64,000 bases of DNA. Source: Streptomyces humi. Its GTDB lineage: Bacteria > Actinomycetota > Actinomycetes > Streptomycetales > Streptomycetaceae. Positions 1 through 7,986 of the stretch are shown piece by piece; the stretch's first letter is position 1; every line of letters begins with the position of its first letter. The stretch covers positions 171,908-235,907 of the forward strand of contig NZ_LBMU02000029.1 in assembly GCF_001005085.2 (NCBI RefSeq), in the 5' to 3' direction. The position numbers were made by a program, and so were the translations under genes. A model generated the notes under the pieces. The model was not told the DNA's origin. It worked only from the letters and a program-made list of their open reading frames with translations, and searched no databases.

Positions 1-399
1 GTGCCCGGCGAGCCGGTAGCGGTGTTCCATCTCGCCCAGCCACTTCTCGATCGAGGCGAGCGGGATGTGCGGCTGGTCGAGCATGCCGGCCGACATCCAC
101 TTGAAGACCCAGTGCAGCGAATGCGTCTCGTACTCGTCGAAGTCCCCGGGCCGCTCGTCCCACATCCGCAGCAGCCGCGCGAACGGGACGAACATCTTGT
201 CCTTCTCGGAGCTGTAGTTGTAGACCTTCAGCTGGTGCCCCAGCGCCTCGATCACGGCCAGCGGGACGTTCAGCTTCTCGGCCTCCGCCAGCAGCTGCTC
301 CGCGCGCGCGTTGCGGGCGGGCCCCTCCGGTTCCTCGGAGTTCTCCGCCATCGCCCGGCGCAGCGAGTCGAAGTCGGCGGTCCTGTCGGTTCCGCTCAT
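1..399 (-). CDS. Partial conserved protein paired with an HSP90-like ATPase (C-terminus outside window)
   Basis: Only the first 133 codons are present; the reading frame runs off the left edge. The ATG at 399 overlaps the stop of the HSP90-like gene in an ATGA junction, so the two are translationally coupled. The visible part is hydrophilic and helical, with no signal peptide or membrane segment. It contains a Trp-rich stretch (LHWVFKWMSAGML, about residues 94-106). I recall Streptomyces HSP90-like genes being followed by large tetratricopeptide-repeat proteins, so this may be the start of one; that is inference and no repeat is visible in the piece present. A co-chaperone or client-recognition role would fit the coupling. 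Confidence 0.6.
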   Translation of the reverse strand, partial: MSGTDRTADFDSLRRAMAENSEEPEGPARNARAEQLLAEAEKLNVPLAVIEALGHQLKVYNYSSEKDKMFVPFARLLRMWDERPGDFDEYETHSLHWVFKWMSAGMLDQPHIPLASIEKWLGEMEHRYRLAGH

Positions 400-2225
400 C
401 AGCGGTCGGCCTCCCCATGCGTGGCCCATTCCAGGAGGCCGATGAACGAGCGGTTGATCAGCGCCGAGTCGGCCGGCCGCAGCGGACGCTGGGCCATCAG
501 CAGCGCCTGACCGTAGAGCGACTCGGTCGCGGTGCCGATCAGCTCCGGGTCCTTCAGCGAACTGATCCGCCGGATCAGCGGGTTGAGGTGGTTCAGCACC
601 AGCCGCGCGCGGGGCGCGCTGCCGCGCAGCGAACCCAGGATGCCCGCCCACAGGTCGTCGGCCTGCTCCTCGGCCTCCGCGCGGGCCTGCTCGTGGCGGG
701 CGGCACGGTCGTCCAGGTGCAGGGCGGGCACCGACAGGGGGTGGAAGGCCCGCAGCACGATGTCGCACTGCAACGGGTCGAGCTTGGCCCGCGCCACCGC
801 CAGGAACCCCGCCAGCGACAGCTCCTCCGTCGGGTCCACCGCGTCCAGGTGCGCGGTCACGGTGTCCGCGTCCAGCTCCGCGACCACGGTCCCCGGCCGC
901 ACCGACGGCAGCGCCTCGACCAGCTCGCTGTCGTACGTGTAGCCGCCGTTGACCACCCCGACGCCCTGCGCGGAGGCGATCGGCGCGACCTGCCGGTACT
1001 CCTCGACCGTCCGCGTGAAGTGCACCACCGGGTGCCGCTGCGCGAACTCCTCCAGGGACAGCTGCCCGTCGGTGGTCTCGAAGGGGAGCCACGGCAGCAT
1101 CGTGCGCAGCATCTCCCCGTCGTGCCGGGCCAGCGACTTCACACCCAGGTGGTGCACCGACAGGAAGGCGGACAGCCGTTCCGGGTCCCCGGCCGCGAGA
1201 CCGGTCAGCCAGGACCGGATCCGCTCACCGAGCGCCTCCCGGACGGCGGCCAGCGTCTCGTCCTCGTACAGCGACTCGCGGGACGCGGTGGGCCGCAGAC
1301 TGTCCGTGTCCAGGACGCAGCGCACGAAGAACGCCCAGTCGGGCAGCAGCTGTTCGGCCCGCTCGGTGAGCAGCATCCCCTTCAGGTGCACCCGGTGGGT
1401 CGCCCGCTGGGCGGGACTCACCGCCGACGGCAGCACGTAGGCCACGCCCCGGATCCCGGCCAGCGGCACGTCCAGGGCGATCGAGTCCAGCGGGGTGAAA
1501 CCGAACAGCTCGTGACAGTGCCGGGCCAGCGCCACCCGGCGGGTCGCGGGGGAGGGGTACGGCCGGTCCCAGGGCGCGGGCAGGTCGGTGACCGCCTCCT
1601 CGCCCACCCGGACGTCGTAGGGCAGCAGCGAACCGAAGTCCCGCGCGAGCTGGAGCACCCGCCGCTCGTCCAGCCACTCCGCCGCGCCCGCCCGCGCCAC
1701 CAGATGCACGGTGGTACCGGGCTCCGGCCGCGCCTCGGGCGGCAGCGTCCGCACGGTGTACGACCCGTCCTCGCGCGCCGTCCACTCCACGGGCGGCGCG
1801 CCCGGCGTACGGGCACTGCGGCTGACCACCCGGATCCGCTCGGCGACCACGAAACAGGCCAGCAGCCCGATGCCGAACTGGCCCAGGAAGTCGGAGCGGG
1901 CCTCCTGAAGCCCGTCGCTCCGCTTGGAGCTGCGCCCGATGGTCGCCAGCAGACTGTGCACGTCCGACTCGGTGAGCCCGACGCCGCTGTCCTCCACCCG
2001 GAGCGAGCTGCCGTCCGCGTACAGCCGCACCCGCGCCGGGGCGTCGGGCTGCCCGGCCCGTCTCGCGGTGATCGCGTCCACGGCGTTCTGGAGCAGCTCG
2101 CGCAGGTAGACCTTGGGGCTGGAGTACAGGTGATGGGAGAGCAGGTCCACCAAACCACGCAGGTCGACCTGGAACGTATGAGGTGACTGTGATGCCTGGG
2201 ATGACTGTGAGGTCTGGGAATCCAT
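399..2225 (-). CDS. HSP90 family (HtpG-like) ATPase
   Basis: This 608-residue protein has a GHKL ATP-binding domain at its N-terminus. The N-box is RELLQNAVDAI (residues 42-52), where the Glu and Asn act in ATP hydrolysis and Mg binding. It is followed by EDSGVGLT (about 78-85) and the Gly-rich lid GQFGIGLLACF (about 115-125). These motifs and the length are those of HtpG, but the middle and C-terminal parts are divergent. The expected role is an ATP-dependent cytoplasmic chaperone. A short Ser/Gln repeat (SQTSQSSQASQS) precedes the domain. I see no strong ribosome binding site before the ATG, so the start is uncertain. It is divergent from recG and coupled to the next minus-strand gene. Confidence 0.85.
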   Translation of the reverse strand: MDSQTSQSSQASQSPHTFQVDLRGLVDLLSHHLYSSPKVYLRELLQNAVDAITARRAGQPDAPARVRLYADGSSLRVEDSGVGLTESDVHSLLATIGRSSKRSDGLQEARSDFLGQFGIGLLACFVVAERIRVVSRSARTPGAPPVEWTAREDGSYTVRTLPPEARPEPGTTVHLVARAGAAEWLDERRVLQLARDFGSLLPYDVRVGEEAVTDLPAPWDRPYPSPATRRVALARHCHELFGFTPLDSIALDVPLAGIRGVAYVLPSAVSPAQRATHRVHLKGMLLTERAEQLLPDWAFFVRCVLDTDSLRPTASRESLYEDETLAAVREALGERIRSWLTGLAAGDPERLSAFLSVHHLGVKSLARHDGEMLRTMLPWLPFETTDGQLSLEEFAQRHPVVHFTRTVEEYRQVAPIASAQGVGVVNGGYTYDSELVEALPSVRPGTVVAELDADTVTAHLDAVDPTEELSLAGFLAVARAKLDPLQCDIVLRAFHPLSVPALHLDDRAARHEQARAEAEEQADDLWAGILGSLRGSAPRARLVLNHLNPLIRRISSLKDPELIGTATESLYGQALLMAQRPLRPADSALINRSFIGLLEWATHGEADR

Positions 2226-2373
2226 CGTCGCTGCGCCGGAGGGGGGAAGACGTGGTCGGCGCGGGGTCGGGCGGTCCCTGATGGGGCGGTGACCGCGGAA
2301 GGATGGCCGGAGCGCGCCATCCTATGACTCAAAACGACCGTCTGACCAGGTGTTTCCCGAACCGTATCCGGGA

Positions 2374-2396
2374 TTGTCAGTGGCGTGGTGTGCAAT
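2374..2396 (+). promoter_or_regulatory. Candidate RecA-independent DNA-damage (PafBC-type) promoter of recG
   Basis: TTGTCAGTG (2374-2382), then exactly 8 bases, then TGCAAT (2391-2396). This matches the mycobacterial RecA-NDp/PafBC promoter layout (TTGTCRGTG, 8 bases, TANNNT) except for one base in the -10 hexamer. Transcription would begin near 2403. That is past the ATG at 2395 and next to a GTG at 2404, which would then be a leaderless start. The assignment rests on motif and spacing only. Confidence 0.5.
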
Positions 2397-4620
2397 GGAT
2401 CTCGTGCCCGCACTGGAAGAACCACTGAAACAACCGCTGAAGTCAGTGCTCGGCCCCGCCACCGCGAAGGTGATGGCCGAGCATCTCGGCCTGCACACCG
2501 TCGGCGACCTCCTGCACCACTATCCCCGCAGGTACGAGGAGCGCGGCCAGCTCACCCACCTCGCCGACCTGCCCATGGACGAACACGTCACGGTGGTCGC
2601 CATGGTGGCCGACGCCCGCCTGCACACGTTCGCCTCCGCCAAGGCGCCCCGCGGCAAGGGCCAGCGCCTGGAGGTCACGATCACCGACGGCAGCGGCCGG
2701 CTCCAACTGGTCTTCTTCGGCGCCGGCGTGCACAAACCCCACAAGGAACTCCTGCCGGGCACCCGCGCGATGTTCGCCGGCAAGGTCTCGGTCTTCAACC
2801 GCCGCCTCCAACTGGCCCACCCGGCCTACGAGCTGCTCCGCGGCGACGACCCGGCGGAGTCCGTGGAGACCTGGGCGGGCGCCCTCATCCCGCTCTACCC
2901 CGCCACCGCCAAACTGGAGTCCTGGAAGATCGGCAAGGCCGTCCAGACGGTCCTGCCCAGCGCCCAGGACGCCCTGGACCCGCTGCCACCGGCCCTCCGC
3001 GAGGGCCGTGGACTGGTCCCCCTCCCCGAGGCCCTCCTCAAGATCCACCGCCCGGGCACCAAGGCGGACATCGCCCAGGCCCGCGACCGCCTCAAGTGGG
3101 ACGAGGCCTTCGTCCTCCAGGTGGCCCTGGCCCGCCGTCGGCACGCCGACGCCCAACTCCCGGCCGTGGCCCGCGAACCGTCCCCCGACGGCCTCCTCAC
3201 GGCCTTCGACGACCGCCTCCCCTTCACCCTCACGGACGGCCAGAGGAAGGTCTCGAAGGAGATCTTCGACGACCTGGCGACGGAACACCCGATGCACCGG
3301 CTGCTCCAGGGCGAAGTGGGTTCGGGCAAGACGCTGGTCGCCCTCCGCGCCATGCTCGCCGTGGTCGACGCGGGCGGCCAGGCCGCCATGCTCGCCCCCA
3401 CCGAGGTCCTGGCCCAGCAGCACCACCGCTCGGTCACCGAGATGATGGGCGAGCTGGCCGAAGGCGGCATGCTCGGCGGCGCGGACCACGCGACCAAGGT
3501 CGTCCTCCTCACCGGCTCCATGGGTACGGCGGCCCGCCGCCAGGCCATGCTCGACCTGGTCACCGGCGAGGCCGGCATCGTCATCGGCACCCACGCGCTG
3601 ATCGAGGACAAGGTCCAGTTCCACGAGCTCGGCCTGGTCGTCGTCGACGAGCAGCACCGCTTCGGCGTCGAACAGCGGGACGCCCTGCGCGGCAAGGGCA
3701 AGCAGCCGCCCCACCTCCTCGTGATGACGGCGACCCCCATCCCGCGCACGGTCGCGATGACGGTCTTCGGCGACCTGGAGACCTCGGTCCTGGACCAGCT
3801 CCCGGCGGGCCGCTCCCCGATCGCCACCCATGTGGTCCCCGCCGCCGACAAGCCCCACTTCCTGGCCCGCGCCTGGGAACGGGTCAGGGAGGAAGTCGGG
3901 AACGGCCACCAGGCCTACGTCGTCTGCCCCCGCATCGGCGACGACATCGACGAGGCGGCCGACCCCGAGAAGGCGAAGAGGTCGGCCGAGGACGAGGCGG
4001 AGAAGCGCCCGCCGCTGGCCGTCCTGGACGTGGCCGGCCACCTCGCCGAGGGACCGCTGAACGGGCTCCGCGTCGAGGTCCTGCACGGCCGCATGCACCC
4101 GGACGACAAGGACGCGGTCATGCGCCGCTTCACCGCGGGTGACACGGACGTCCTGGTCGCCACCACGGTCATCGAGGTCGGTGTGAACGTCCCCAACGCC
4201 ACGGCCATGGTGATCATGGACGCCGACCGCTTCGGCGTCTCCCAGCTCCACCAGCTGCGCGGCCGCGTCGGCCGGGGTTCCGCCCCCGGCCTCTGCCTCC
4301 TGGTCACGGAGATGCCCGAGGCGAGCGCGGCCCGCCAGCGCCTGACGGCGGTCGCCTCCACCCTGGACGGCTTCGAGCTCTCCCGCATCGACCTGGAACA
4401 GCGCAGAGAGGGCGACGTCCTCGGCCAGGCCCAGTCGGGCGCCCGCTCCAGCCTCCGCGTCCTGGCGGTCATCGAGGACGAGGAGATCATCGCGGAGGCG
4501 CGGGAGGAGGCGACGGCCCTGGTGGCGAGAGACCCGGAGCTGACAGACCTGCCCGGCCTGCGAACGGCCCTGGACGCCCTCCTGGACGAGGAGAGAGAGC
4601 AGTACTTGGAAAAAGGCTGA
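2395..4620 (+). CDS. recG: ATP-dependent DNA helicase RecG
   Basis: RecG remodels stalled forks and Holliday junctions. The 741-residue protein has an N-terminal wedge/OB domain (roughly residues 40-170). A superfamily 2 motor follows, with Walker A GEVGSGKT (about 306) and a DEQH box (about 418-421). The RecG C-terminal signature with LRGRVGRG and QRREGDVLG is also present. I chose the ATG at 2395 because the protein then begins MDLVPALEEP, as I remember for S. coelicolor. The promoter motif just upstream would favour a leaderless GTG at 2404 instead. The sequence PLKQPLKSVLG near residue 10 looks like a small duplication. A dispersed repeat copy follows the stop. Confidence 0.95.
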   Translation: MDLVPALEEPLKQPLKSVLGPATAKVMAEHLGLHTVGDLLHHYPRRYEERGQLTHLADLPMDEHVTVVAMVADARLHTFASAKAPRGKGQRLEVTITDGSGRLQLVFFGAGVHKPHKELLPGTRAMFAGKVSVFNRRLQLAHPAYELLRGDDPAESVETWAGALIPLYPATAKLESWKIGKAVQTVLPSAQDALDPLPPALREGRGLVPLPEALLKIHRPGTKADIAQARDRLKWDEAFVLQVALARRRHADAQLPAVAREPSPDGLLTAFDDRLPFTLTDGQRKVSKEIFDDLATEHPMHRLLQGEVGSGKTLVALRAMLAVVDAGGQAAMLAPTEVLAQQHHRSVTEMMGELAEGGMLGGADHATKVVLLTGSMGTAARRQAMLDLVTGEAGIVIGTHALIEDKVQFHELGLVVVDEQHRFGVEQRDALRGKGKQPPHLLVMTATPIPRTVAMTVFGDLETSVLDQLPAGRSPIATHVVPAADKPHFLARAWERVREEVGNGHQAYVVCPRIGDDIDEAADPEKAKRSAEDEAEKRPPLAVLDVAGHLAEGPLNGLRVEVLHGRMHPDDKDAVMRRFTAGDTDVLVATTVIEVGVNVPNATAMVIMDADRFGVSQLHQLRGRVGRGSAPGLCLLVTEMPEASAARQRLTAVASTLDGFELSRIDLEQRREGDVLGQAQSGARSSLRVLAVIEDEEIIAEAREEATALVARDPELTDLPGLRTALDALLDEEREQYLEKG

Positions 4621-4632
4621 AGGTGACCAGCT

Positions 4633-4681
4633 CAGGGGCGCGGGGAACTGCGCGAGCAACCCCCACGGACCCGCAGCCGCC
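4633..4681 (+). repeat. Dispersed intergenic repeat, copy A
   Basis: CAGGGGCGCGGGGAACTGCG and the following bases lie 12 bases after the recG stop. The same core (GGGGAACTGCGCGA) recurs after ftsH and after the tetR gene in this window. The rest of the gap up to rsmD holds only the ribosome binding site GAAGAAGGA before the ATG. Confidence 0.7.
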
Positions 4682-4755
4682 ATCGCACACCAGGCACCCA
4701 CCCCCATGGGCCTGCCAAACTGAACCGAAAAGCCGCCCTCGAAGAAGGACCCCCC

Positions 4756-5343
4756 ATGACCCGCGTGATCGCCGGCCAGGCAGGCGGACGGCGCCTCTCG
4801 GTGCCGCCCGGCACAGGAACCCGGCCGACATCCGACCGCGCGCGCGAAGGCCTCTTCTCCACCTGGCAGTCCCTCCTCGGCGGCCCCCTGGACGGCGAAC
4901 GCGTCCTCGACCTCTACGCGGGCTCCGGCGCAGTGGGCCTGGAGGCCCTCTCCCGGGGCGCGAGCCACACCCTCCTCGTCGAGGCCGACGCCAGAGCCGC
5001 CCGTGTCGTACGCGAGAACGTGAAGAACCTCGGCCTGCCCGGCGCCGAGGTACGGGCGGGCAGAGCCGAGCAGATCATCCAGAACCCGGCACCGGCCGAG
5101 CCGTACGGCATCGTCTTCCTGGACCCCCCGTACGCCGTCTCCGACGACGATCTTCGGGAGATTCTCCTCACACTCCGCTCGGAGGGCTGGCTCACGCCCG
5201 ACGCCCTCGTCACCGTGGAGCGCAGCACCAGAGGCGGCGAATTCCGCTGGCCGACCGGCTTCGAACCCCTCCGGTCCCGTCGCTACGGCGAGGGAACGTT
5301 TTGGTACGGTCGCGCCGCCTCTACGTGCGAAGACGCACGATGA
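4756..5343 (+). CDS. rsmD: 16S rRNA (guanine-966-N2)-methyltransferase RsmD
   Basis: This S-adenosylmethionine-dependent enzyme methylates the 2-amino group of G966 in 16S rRNA of the assembled small subunit. The 195-residue length is normal for the family. Motif I is VLDLYAGSGAVGLEAL (about residues 52-67). The N6/N2-amine methyltransferase signature DPPY is at residues 123-126. The N-terminal RVIAGQAGGRRLSVP and TSDRAREGLFS are typical of RsmD. The ATG is preceded by GAAGGA. Its TGA lies next to an in-frame ATG for coaD, so the two genes are very likely cotranscribed, an arrangement common in bacteria. Confidence 0.95.
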   Translation: MTRVIAGQAGGRRLSVPPGTGTRPTSDRAREGLFSTWQSLLGGPLDGERVLDLYAGSGAVGLEALSRGASHTLLVEADARAARVVRENVKNLGLPGAEVRAGRAEQIIQNPAPAEPYGIVFLDPPYAVSDDDLREILLTLRSEGWLTPDALVTVERSTRGGEFRWPTGFEPLRSRRYGEGTFWYGRAASTCEDAR

Positions 5344-5369
5344 CCGGACCGGAGAGCGAGGGATCACAA

Positions 5370-5849
5370 GTGCGCCGCGCCGTCTGTCCCGGGTCGTTCG
5401 ACCCGATCACCAACGGACACCTCGACATCATTGCCCGTGCCTCCCGTCTGTACGACGAGGTCTACGTCGCCGTGATGATCAACAAGTCCAAGAAGGGCCT
5501 GTTCGAGATCGACGAGCGGATCGACCTGATCCGCACGGTCACCGCCGACTACGGGAACGTCCGGGTCGAGGCCTTCCACGGCCTCCTCGTCGACTTCTGC
5601 AAGCAGCGCGAGATCCCCGCCATCGTCAAGGGTCTCCGTGCCGTCAGCGACTTCGACTACGAACTCCAGATGGCCCAGATGAACAACGGCCTGTCGGGCG
5701 TCGAGACGCTGTTCGTGCCGACCAACCCCACCTACAGCTTCCTCTCCTCCTCGCTGGTCAAGGAGGTCGCCCAGTGGGGCGGCGACGTCTCGCACCTGGT
5801 TCCCCCGCCCGTCCTCGAAGCCCTCAACAAGCGTCTCGACAGGGACTGA
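5370..5849 (+). CDS. coaD: Phosphopantetheine adenylyltransferase
   Basis: CoaD catalyses the fourth step of coenzyme A synthesis, joining 4'-phosphopantetheine and ATP to give dephospho-CoA. The 159-residue product has the nucleotidyltransferase signature GSFDPITNGH (residues 8-17) and the C-terminal YSFLSSSLVKE that contacts phosphate. I chose the GTG at 5370, with GAGGG seven bases upstream, because it gives the usual start (RRAVCPGSF). An ATG at 5340 that overlaps the rsmD stop would add ten residues (MTGPESEGSQ) and cannot be excluded. Confidence 0.95.
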   Translation: MRRAVCPGSFDPITNGHLDIIARASRLYDEVYVAVMINKSKKGLFEIDERIDLIRTVTADYGNVRVEAFHGLLVDFCKQREIPAIVKGLRAVSDFDYELQMAQMNNGLSGVETLFVPTNPTYSFLSSSLVKEVAQWGGDVSHLVPPPVLEALNKRLDRD

Positions 5850-5903
5850 TGGGGCTACAGTCGTCCCGTCCGTCTCCAACCCTGTAGAGAGTGGCGAGCA
5901 CAG

Positions 5904-6998
5904 GTGGACGTGCAGAAGAAGCTCGACGAGATCGTGGCCTCGGTCTCGGGCGCCAGGTCCATGCCCATGTCGGCGTCGTGCGTGGTCAACCGCGCCGACC
6001 TGCTCGCGATGCTGGAAGAGCTGCGCCAGGCGCTGCCCGGCTCCCTCGCGCAGGCCCAGGAGCTGATCGGCGACCGGGACCAGATGGTCGAGCAGGCCCG
6101 GATGGAGGCCGAGCGGATCATCGAGACCGCGCACGCCGAACGCGGCTCGCTGATCTCGGACACCGAGGTGGCCCGGCGCTCCCAGACCGAGGCCGACCGG
6201 ATCCTCGCCGAGGCCCGTCAGGAGGCCGAGGAGGTCCGCGCCGACGCCGACGACTACGTCGACTCCAAGCTCGCCAACTTCGAGGTCGTCCTCACCAAGA
6301 CGCTCGGCTCGGTCGGCCGCGGCCGCGAGAAGCTGCTCGGCACCGGCCCCGGCCTCGACGAGCAGGGCTACGAGGACGAGGACGCGCCCGAGCGCAGCCA
6401 CGACCCCGAGACCCTGCGCCGGGACGCCGACGCCTACGTGGACGCCAAGCTGGGCGCCTTCGAGGCGGTCCTCGCCAAGACCCTGGAGGCGGTCGGCAAG
6501 GGCCGCGCCAAGCTGCACGGCCGGATCGCCACCGACGCCCTCGGCGCGCTGGCCGACGACAACACGACCTTCCAGCACTCCAGCGACGCCGACTACCTCG
6601 CCGACCTGGCGGCCCTCGCCGACCAGGAGGACCGGGCGGCGGCGCAGGCCGAGCAGCCCGCCGCCGCGCAGCAGCAGCCGTCGTACGACCAGCAGCCGGT
6701 GCAGCAGCCCGTGGCGCAGGATCCGTACGGCTATCCGCAACAGCAGCAGCCCGCGTACGCCCAGCAGGACGGGTACGGCTACCAGCAGGACCCCTACGGC
6801 TACCAGCAGGCGGATCCGTACGCCGCCGCCTACCAGGGCTACGACACCGGCCAGCAGCCCGTCTACGACCCCCAGCAGCAGCCGGCCGTGCAGCACCAGG
6901 CGCACCAGTCGTACGATCTCGACGAGACCAGCCTCTTCGACACCGGCATGATCACGCCGGAGCAGTTGAGGGCCTACGAGCAGGGCCGGGGACTGTAG
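5904..6998 (+). CDS. DivIVA/ATP-synthase-b-like coiled-coil protein with duplicated module and Gln/Tyr-rich tail
   Basis: This 364-residue soluble protein has no enzymatic motif. Residues 35-115 are a charged heptad-like coiled coil. Two copies of one module follow, residues 113-144 and 173-204, both reading DADxYVDxKLxxFExVLxKT, separated by an acidic linker. From about residue 215 the protein becomes low complexity, and about 255-350 is rich in Gln, Tyr and Pro with repeated DPYGYQQ-type units. Orthologues, often labelled ATP synthase subunit b-like or DivIVA-domain proteins, are conserved in Streptomyces between coaD and the DUF177 gene. A scaffold role in cell-pole or wall organisation is inference. 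The GTG start has a weak ribosome binding site. Confidence 0.8.
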   Translation: MDVQKKLDEIVASVSGARSMPMSASCVVNRADLLAMLEELRQALPGSLAQAQELIGDRDQMVEQARMEAERIIETAHAERGSLISDTEVARRSQTEADRILAEARQEAEEVRADADDYVDSKLANFEVVLTKTLGSVGRGREKLLGTGPGLDEQGYEDEDAPERSHDPETLRRDADAYVDAKLGAFEAVLAKTLEAVGKGRAKLHGRIATDALGALADDNTTFQHSSDADYLADLAALADQEDRAAAQAEQPAAAQQQPSYDQQPVQQPVAQDPYGYPQQQQPAYAQQDGYGYQQDPYGYQQADPYAAAYQGYDTGQQPVYDPQQQPAVQHQAHQSYDLDETSLFDTGMITPEQLRAYEQGRGL

Positions 6999-7032
6999 CC
7001 GGGACTGCGGGAGCGGGCCGGAGCCGGCCGGA

Positions 7033-7062
7033 TTGGGCCGACAGCGAAAGGTCCAGTATCCT
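7033..7062 (+). promoter_or_regulatory. Candidate promoter of the DUF177-rpmF-rnc group
   Basis: TTGGGC (7033-7038), an 18-base spacer and TATCCT (7057-7062) lie about 90 bases upstream of the DUF177 start, in the 153-base gap after the coiled-coil gene. The -10 fits TANNNT; the -35 is imperfect. Confidence 0.4.
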
Positions 7063-7151
7063 GGCTCTTCGGTCGCGTCTACGTCCGCGATCAACGCTGC
7101 CCGGAGACCTCTCCGGCGGCGCCCCTCTGAGCTCGAAGATCGAAAGCAGGA

Positions 7152-7802
7152 ATGGCTCCTCACGCGCGCCTCGACCACCGCAACCCGTTCGTGTTCGACA
7201 CACACGAGCTGGGGCGGCGTCCCGGTGCGCTTCAGCGCCTGACCCGCACGGTCGACGCTCCCCAGGACTTCGGTATCAAGGGAGTCATCGGAGTGCCGGA
7301 AGGCGCCCCGGTGGAGCTCGAACTCCGGCTCGAGTCGGTCATGGAAGGTGTGCTCGTCACCGGCACCGCCCGTGCACAGGCCGAGGGGGAGTGCGTAAGG
7401 TGTCTGGAGCCGGTCGGGCAGGAGCTCGAAGCGGACTTCCAGGAACTGTTCTCGTACCCTGACGCCGACGACCGGGGCCGCGTGATCGCGGAACCGGGCG
7501 ACGACGCCGAGGACGACGAGGACAGGTACTTCATCGAGGACGGCCTGTTCGACCTCGAACCCGTGCTGCGTGATGCGGTGGTGCTCGCACTGCCGATGCA
7601 GCCGGTGTGCCAGGACGACTGTCTGGGCCTGTGCTCCGAGTGCGGAGCCCGGCTCACGGACGACCCGGACCACCACCATGACGCCGTCGACATCCGTTGG
7701 GCGGCTTTGCAGGGACTCGCCGGTTCCATGAAGGACGGCGAGAAGGACGAGATGAGCGGCGCTGACGCGGAAGCGGGCGTCGACGAGAAGCAGGAGAAGT
7801 AG
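7152..7802 (+). CDS. DUF177 (YceD-like) protein, L32-linked
   Basis: This 216-residue protein matches DUF177/YceD, a family almost always encoded beside rpmF and thought to act in ribosomal RNA or large-subunit metabolism. It has paired cysteines CVRC (residues 81-84) and a second cluster CQDDCLGLCSECG (about 150-163), which together look like a metal-binding site. The C-terminus is acidic and low complexity (SGADAEAGVDEKQEK). The stop is two bases from the rpmF start, so the pair is cotranscribed. The exact biochemical function is not established by the sequence. Confidence 0.9.
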   Translation: MAPHARLDHRNPFVFDTHELGRRPGALQRLTRTVDAPQDFGIKGVIGVPEGAPVELELRLESVMEGVLVTGTARAQAEGECVRCLEPVGQELEADFQELFSYPDADDRGRVIAEPGDDAEDDEDRYFIEDGLFDLEPVLRDAVVLALPMQPVCQDDCLGLCSECGARLTDDPDHHHDAVDIRWAALQGLAGSMKDGEKDEMSGADAEAGVDEKQEK

Positions 7803-7804
7803 CC

Positions 7805-7978
7805 GTGGCTGTTCCGAAGCGGAAGATGTCGCGCAGCAACACGCGCCACCGCCGGTCGCAGTGGAAGGCTGCGGTCCCCACCCTGGTTGCGTGCGAGCGC
7901 TGCCACGAGCCCAAGCAGCAGCACATCGCGTGCCCGTCTTGCGGCACCTACAACAAGCGCCAGGTCCTCGAAGTCTGA
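7805..7978 (+). CDS. rpmF: 50S ribosomal protein L32, zinc-ribbon form
   Basis: The 57-residue product starts at a GTG two bases after the DUF177 stop. It has the typical VPKRKMSRSNTRHRR start and four cysteines (residues 30, 33, 43 and 46, CxxC twice). This is the zinc-binding (C+) version of L32. Streptomyces often carry a cysteine-free paralogue elsewhere that is induced by zinc starvation. L32 binds 23S rRNA near the peptidyl transferase region. The gene is too short to show up in simple ORF lists. Confidence 0.95.
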   Translation: MAVPKRKMSRSNTRHRRSQWKAAVPTLVACERCHEPKQQHIACPSCGTYNKRQVLEV

Positions 7979-7986
7979 GCGGCCAG

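Noticed and set aside
2443..5367. 974-codon open frame opposite recG and rsmD
   Set aside because: Antisense shadow of recG, rsmD and their third-position GC bias; recG and rsmD are certain.
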